From contig NZ_BSVC01000001.1 in the NCBI RefSeq assembly GCF_030269905.1, positions 620,001 through 684,000 on the forward strand: 64,000 bases of DNA, given 5' to 3'. The notes below the pieces were generated by a model. The model made no database searches. It saw only the letters and a program-made list of their open reading frames with translations, and had not been told where the DNA came from. Position numbers and translations under genes: made by a program. Below are positions 62,486-64,000 of this stretch, in pieces (within the stretch, counting starts at the first letter, position 1; every line of letters begins with the position of its first letter). This DNA is from Pelosinus sp. IPA-1. Lineage in GTDB: Bacteria > Bacillota > Negativicutes > DSM-13327.

Positions 62486-64000
62486 GTGAAATATGCAGTG
62501 TCTTTAAGCTTACTAACTGTGCTGATTATTACGTTTTTATTGGGTGGAACTTTCATTTTTCTAATCGAGCACGAATTGGCAGTAGATATTCCTTGGTTGA
62601 GGCATAAAGATGCTAATATTCTACATTCTGCTGCTAATGAAGATATAGAATCTTTTCACAACGACCGAAAAAAGATATTGGTTCTTCATTCCTATGACTC
62701 TGAGATGCCTTGGGTGAAATTAGAAGAAGAGGGGATTAAATCAGTTTTTCAACAGGAAAAGCAGGCGATACTTTCTTTTGAGTATATGGATACGAAATAT
62801 AATATTACCCCTGATTATCTAAATAACTTATATAAATTTTATGAGCAAAAATATAAAGGAAAGAAATTTGATGCTGTGATTGTTACGGATGATGCAGCTT
62901 ATGACTTTGCACGAACATACCAGCAAACCCTTTTTCCTCTCACTCCGATTATTTTCTGTGGTGTTAATTATTTTAATGAAGCAGATATAAAAGACAAGGA
63001 ATGGGTAACAGGAGTTATTGAGGACGTTGATATAAAGAAAACAATTGAAGTTGCCTTAGCCCTACAGCCTCAAGTGAAAAAGATTGTTGTTATTAATGAT
63101 GAAACTGCAGTTGGTAAGGCTAATAAGCAATTATTAGAAAAGAGTATGCCTATTTTTAAGGAAAAGGTACAATTTGTATTCTTAGAAAAAATGGCTATGT
63201 CAGAAGTTCTAGAGCAAGTAGGCAACCTTTCAGATGACACAATCGTATTACTGATGACTTTTAATGTAGATAAGAATGATACGATCTTTAGTTATGAGGA
63301 AAGTGGTAATTTAATTGGTGCAAGAAGTAGGGTGCCTGTATATTGTTTTTGGGACTTCTATTTACAAGATGGTATGTTAGGCGGGATGATAACCAGCGGG
63401 TATAATCAAGGAAAAACTGCGGGCCAGATGGCCCGAAAGATTGTGTTTGATGGTGCAAAATTAGCTGACATGCCTGTGATAACAGAAAGTACTAAGCAGT
63501 ACATGTTTGATTTTAATGCACTACGCAAGGCTGGTATCAAGGAAGAACAATTACCAGCAGGTAGTGTTATTGTGAATAAGCCAGTTACCTTCTATGAAAC
63601 GTATAAATCCTTAGTTTGGTTCTTGATGGCACTATTTGTAGTATTGCTGTTTTTAGTAACAGTATTAGCTTTTAATATAAACCGCCGTAGGAAGGTTGAG
63701 GAGGAGATCCGTCAGCTCAATAGGGCCTTAGAGAATCAAGTCACTGAGCGGACTAGGGCATTGCAGGATACCAATTCTACCTTAAGACAGACCTTGGAAG
63801 ACTTACATCAGGCTCGTCGTCACTTGGTAGAGTCAGAGAAAATGGCCTTATTAGGTGAGTTAGTAGCAGGTATAGCACATGAAATAAACACTCCGATAGG
63901 AAATAGTATTACGGCAATTTCGCATTTGACAATGTTGACAGGAGAATTCAATCAAAAATTCTTGGATGGCCAAATGAAACGATCCGATTTAGAAATCTAT
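62486..64000 (+). CDS. Membrane sensor histidine kinase with ABC-substrate-binding-like sensor (3' end outside window)
   Basis: At least 505 codons, running off the window. After one membrane helix ('VSLSLLTVLIITFLLGGTFIFLI') comes an extracytoplasmic ABC_sub_bind-like domain ('ILVLHSYDSEMPWVKLEEEGIKSVF', 'FDAVIVTDDAAYDFARTY', 'FPLTPIIFCGVNYF', 'GYNQGKTAGQMARKIVFDG'). A second helix ('SLVWFLMALFVVLLFLVTVLAF'), a coiled coil and the HisKA start 'GELVAGIAHEINTPIG' with the phospho-His follow. GTG 62486 has AGGAGG 8 nt upstream; ATG 62426 (AGGAAGG) is an in-frame alternative giving 20 more residues. Ligand unknown. Confidence 0.85.
   Translation, partial: MKYAVSLSLLTVLIITFLLGGTFIFLIEHELAVDIPWLRHKDANILHSAANEDIESFHNDRKKILVLHSYDSEMPWVKLEEEGIKSVFQQEKQAILSFEYMDTKYNITPDYLNNLYKFYEQKYKGKKFDAVIVTDDAAYDFARTYQQTLFPLTPIIFCGVNYFNEADIKDKEWVTGVIEDVDIKKTIEVALALQPQVKKIVVINDETAVGKANKQLLEKSMPIFKEKVQFVFLEKMAMSEVLEQVGNLSDDTIVLLMTFNVDKNDTIFSYEESGNLIGARSRVPVYCFWDFYLQDGMLGGMITSGYNQGKTAGQMARKIVFDGAKLADMPVITESTKQYMFDFNALRKAGIKEEQLPAGSVIVNKPVTFYETYKSLVWFLMALFVVLLFLVTVLAFNINRRRKVEEEIRQLNRALENQVTERTRALQDTNSTLRQTLEDLHQARRHLVESEKMALLGELVAGIAHEINTPIGNSITAISHLTMLTGEFNQKFLDGQMKRSDLEIY

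Overview
The window reads as chromosomal DNA of an anaerobic, endospore-forming, diderm Firmicute, most likely a Negativicute of the Sporomusaceae (Pelosinus-like). The basis is the combination of two spore SASP genes, a GerMN lipoprotein and a PdaB-type deacetylase with an SLH-domain beta-barrel porin ending in Phe. A [NiFe] hydrogenase, HydE, futalosine-pathway menaquinone genes and A+T-rich DNA with strong Shine-Dalgarno sites agree with this. The genus is an inference; no rRNA or tRNA gene was found.

Layout. 1-8.4 kb is an accessory region: a 5'-truncated MarR gene, a condensation-domain-like acyltransferase, then three small gene cassettes (LysE/AraC/DUF2000; DUF5984-like/unknown/barstar-like; GNAT/unknown). 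The cassettes are separated by three short copies of the 5' end of yyaL (DUF255 thioredoxin-fold). The array ends at an intact yyaL at 8.47 kb. All three fragments stop at the same codon position with the same tail, and decay increases away from the intact gene. This looks like serial insertion at one site and is the most interesting structure here. 10.6-15.2 kb holds ferritin, a BirA-controlled bioH-bioC pair, and two paralogous SASP genes flanking a SnoaL-like gene and a broken HxlR regulator. 15.3-20.3 kb is a redox block: cytochrome b converging on a [NiFe] hydrogenase, and divergent fixC-fixX. 20.4-28.4 kb: xpt with a purine riboswitch, hydE, motAB, acpS, nnr, the ndoAI-ndoA toxin-antitoxin pair, a ComEC-like metallohydrolase and DUF3006.

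28.6-34.7 kb is a complete ribose operon (rbsRKDACB) behind a perfect LacI/CcpA-type palindrome. 35-46 kb is mostly housekeeping: cell-wall amidase, GerMN, thiL, tsaE-tsaB-rimI-tsaD, a histidine kinase with an ANTAR response regulator, and CIRCE-groESL. A ~1-kb segment with a YmaF-family gene follows groEL and is bounded by repeats of the groEL 3' region. 46.3-53.9 kb: pdaB, mqnE-mqnA-mqnC, an MTAP-family phosphorylase, guaA and an AI-2E-family permease. 54-62 kb is a sigma-54 carbohydrate module: a LevR-type activator, lactose/cellobiose-family PTS IIB-IIC-IIA, a MupG/DUF871 hydrolase and the SLH porin. Both the PTS operon and the porin have near-consensus -24/-12 promoters, and each has an AGTGTG...CACACT palindrome about 105-110 bp upstream, so they are probably one regulon. 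The window ends inside a membrane sensor histidine kinase.
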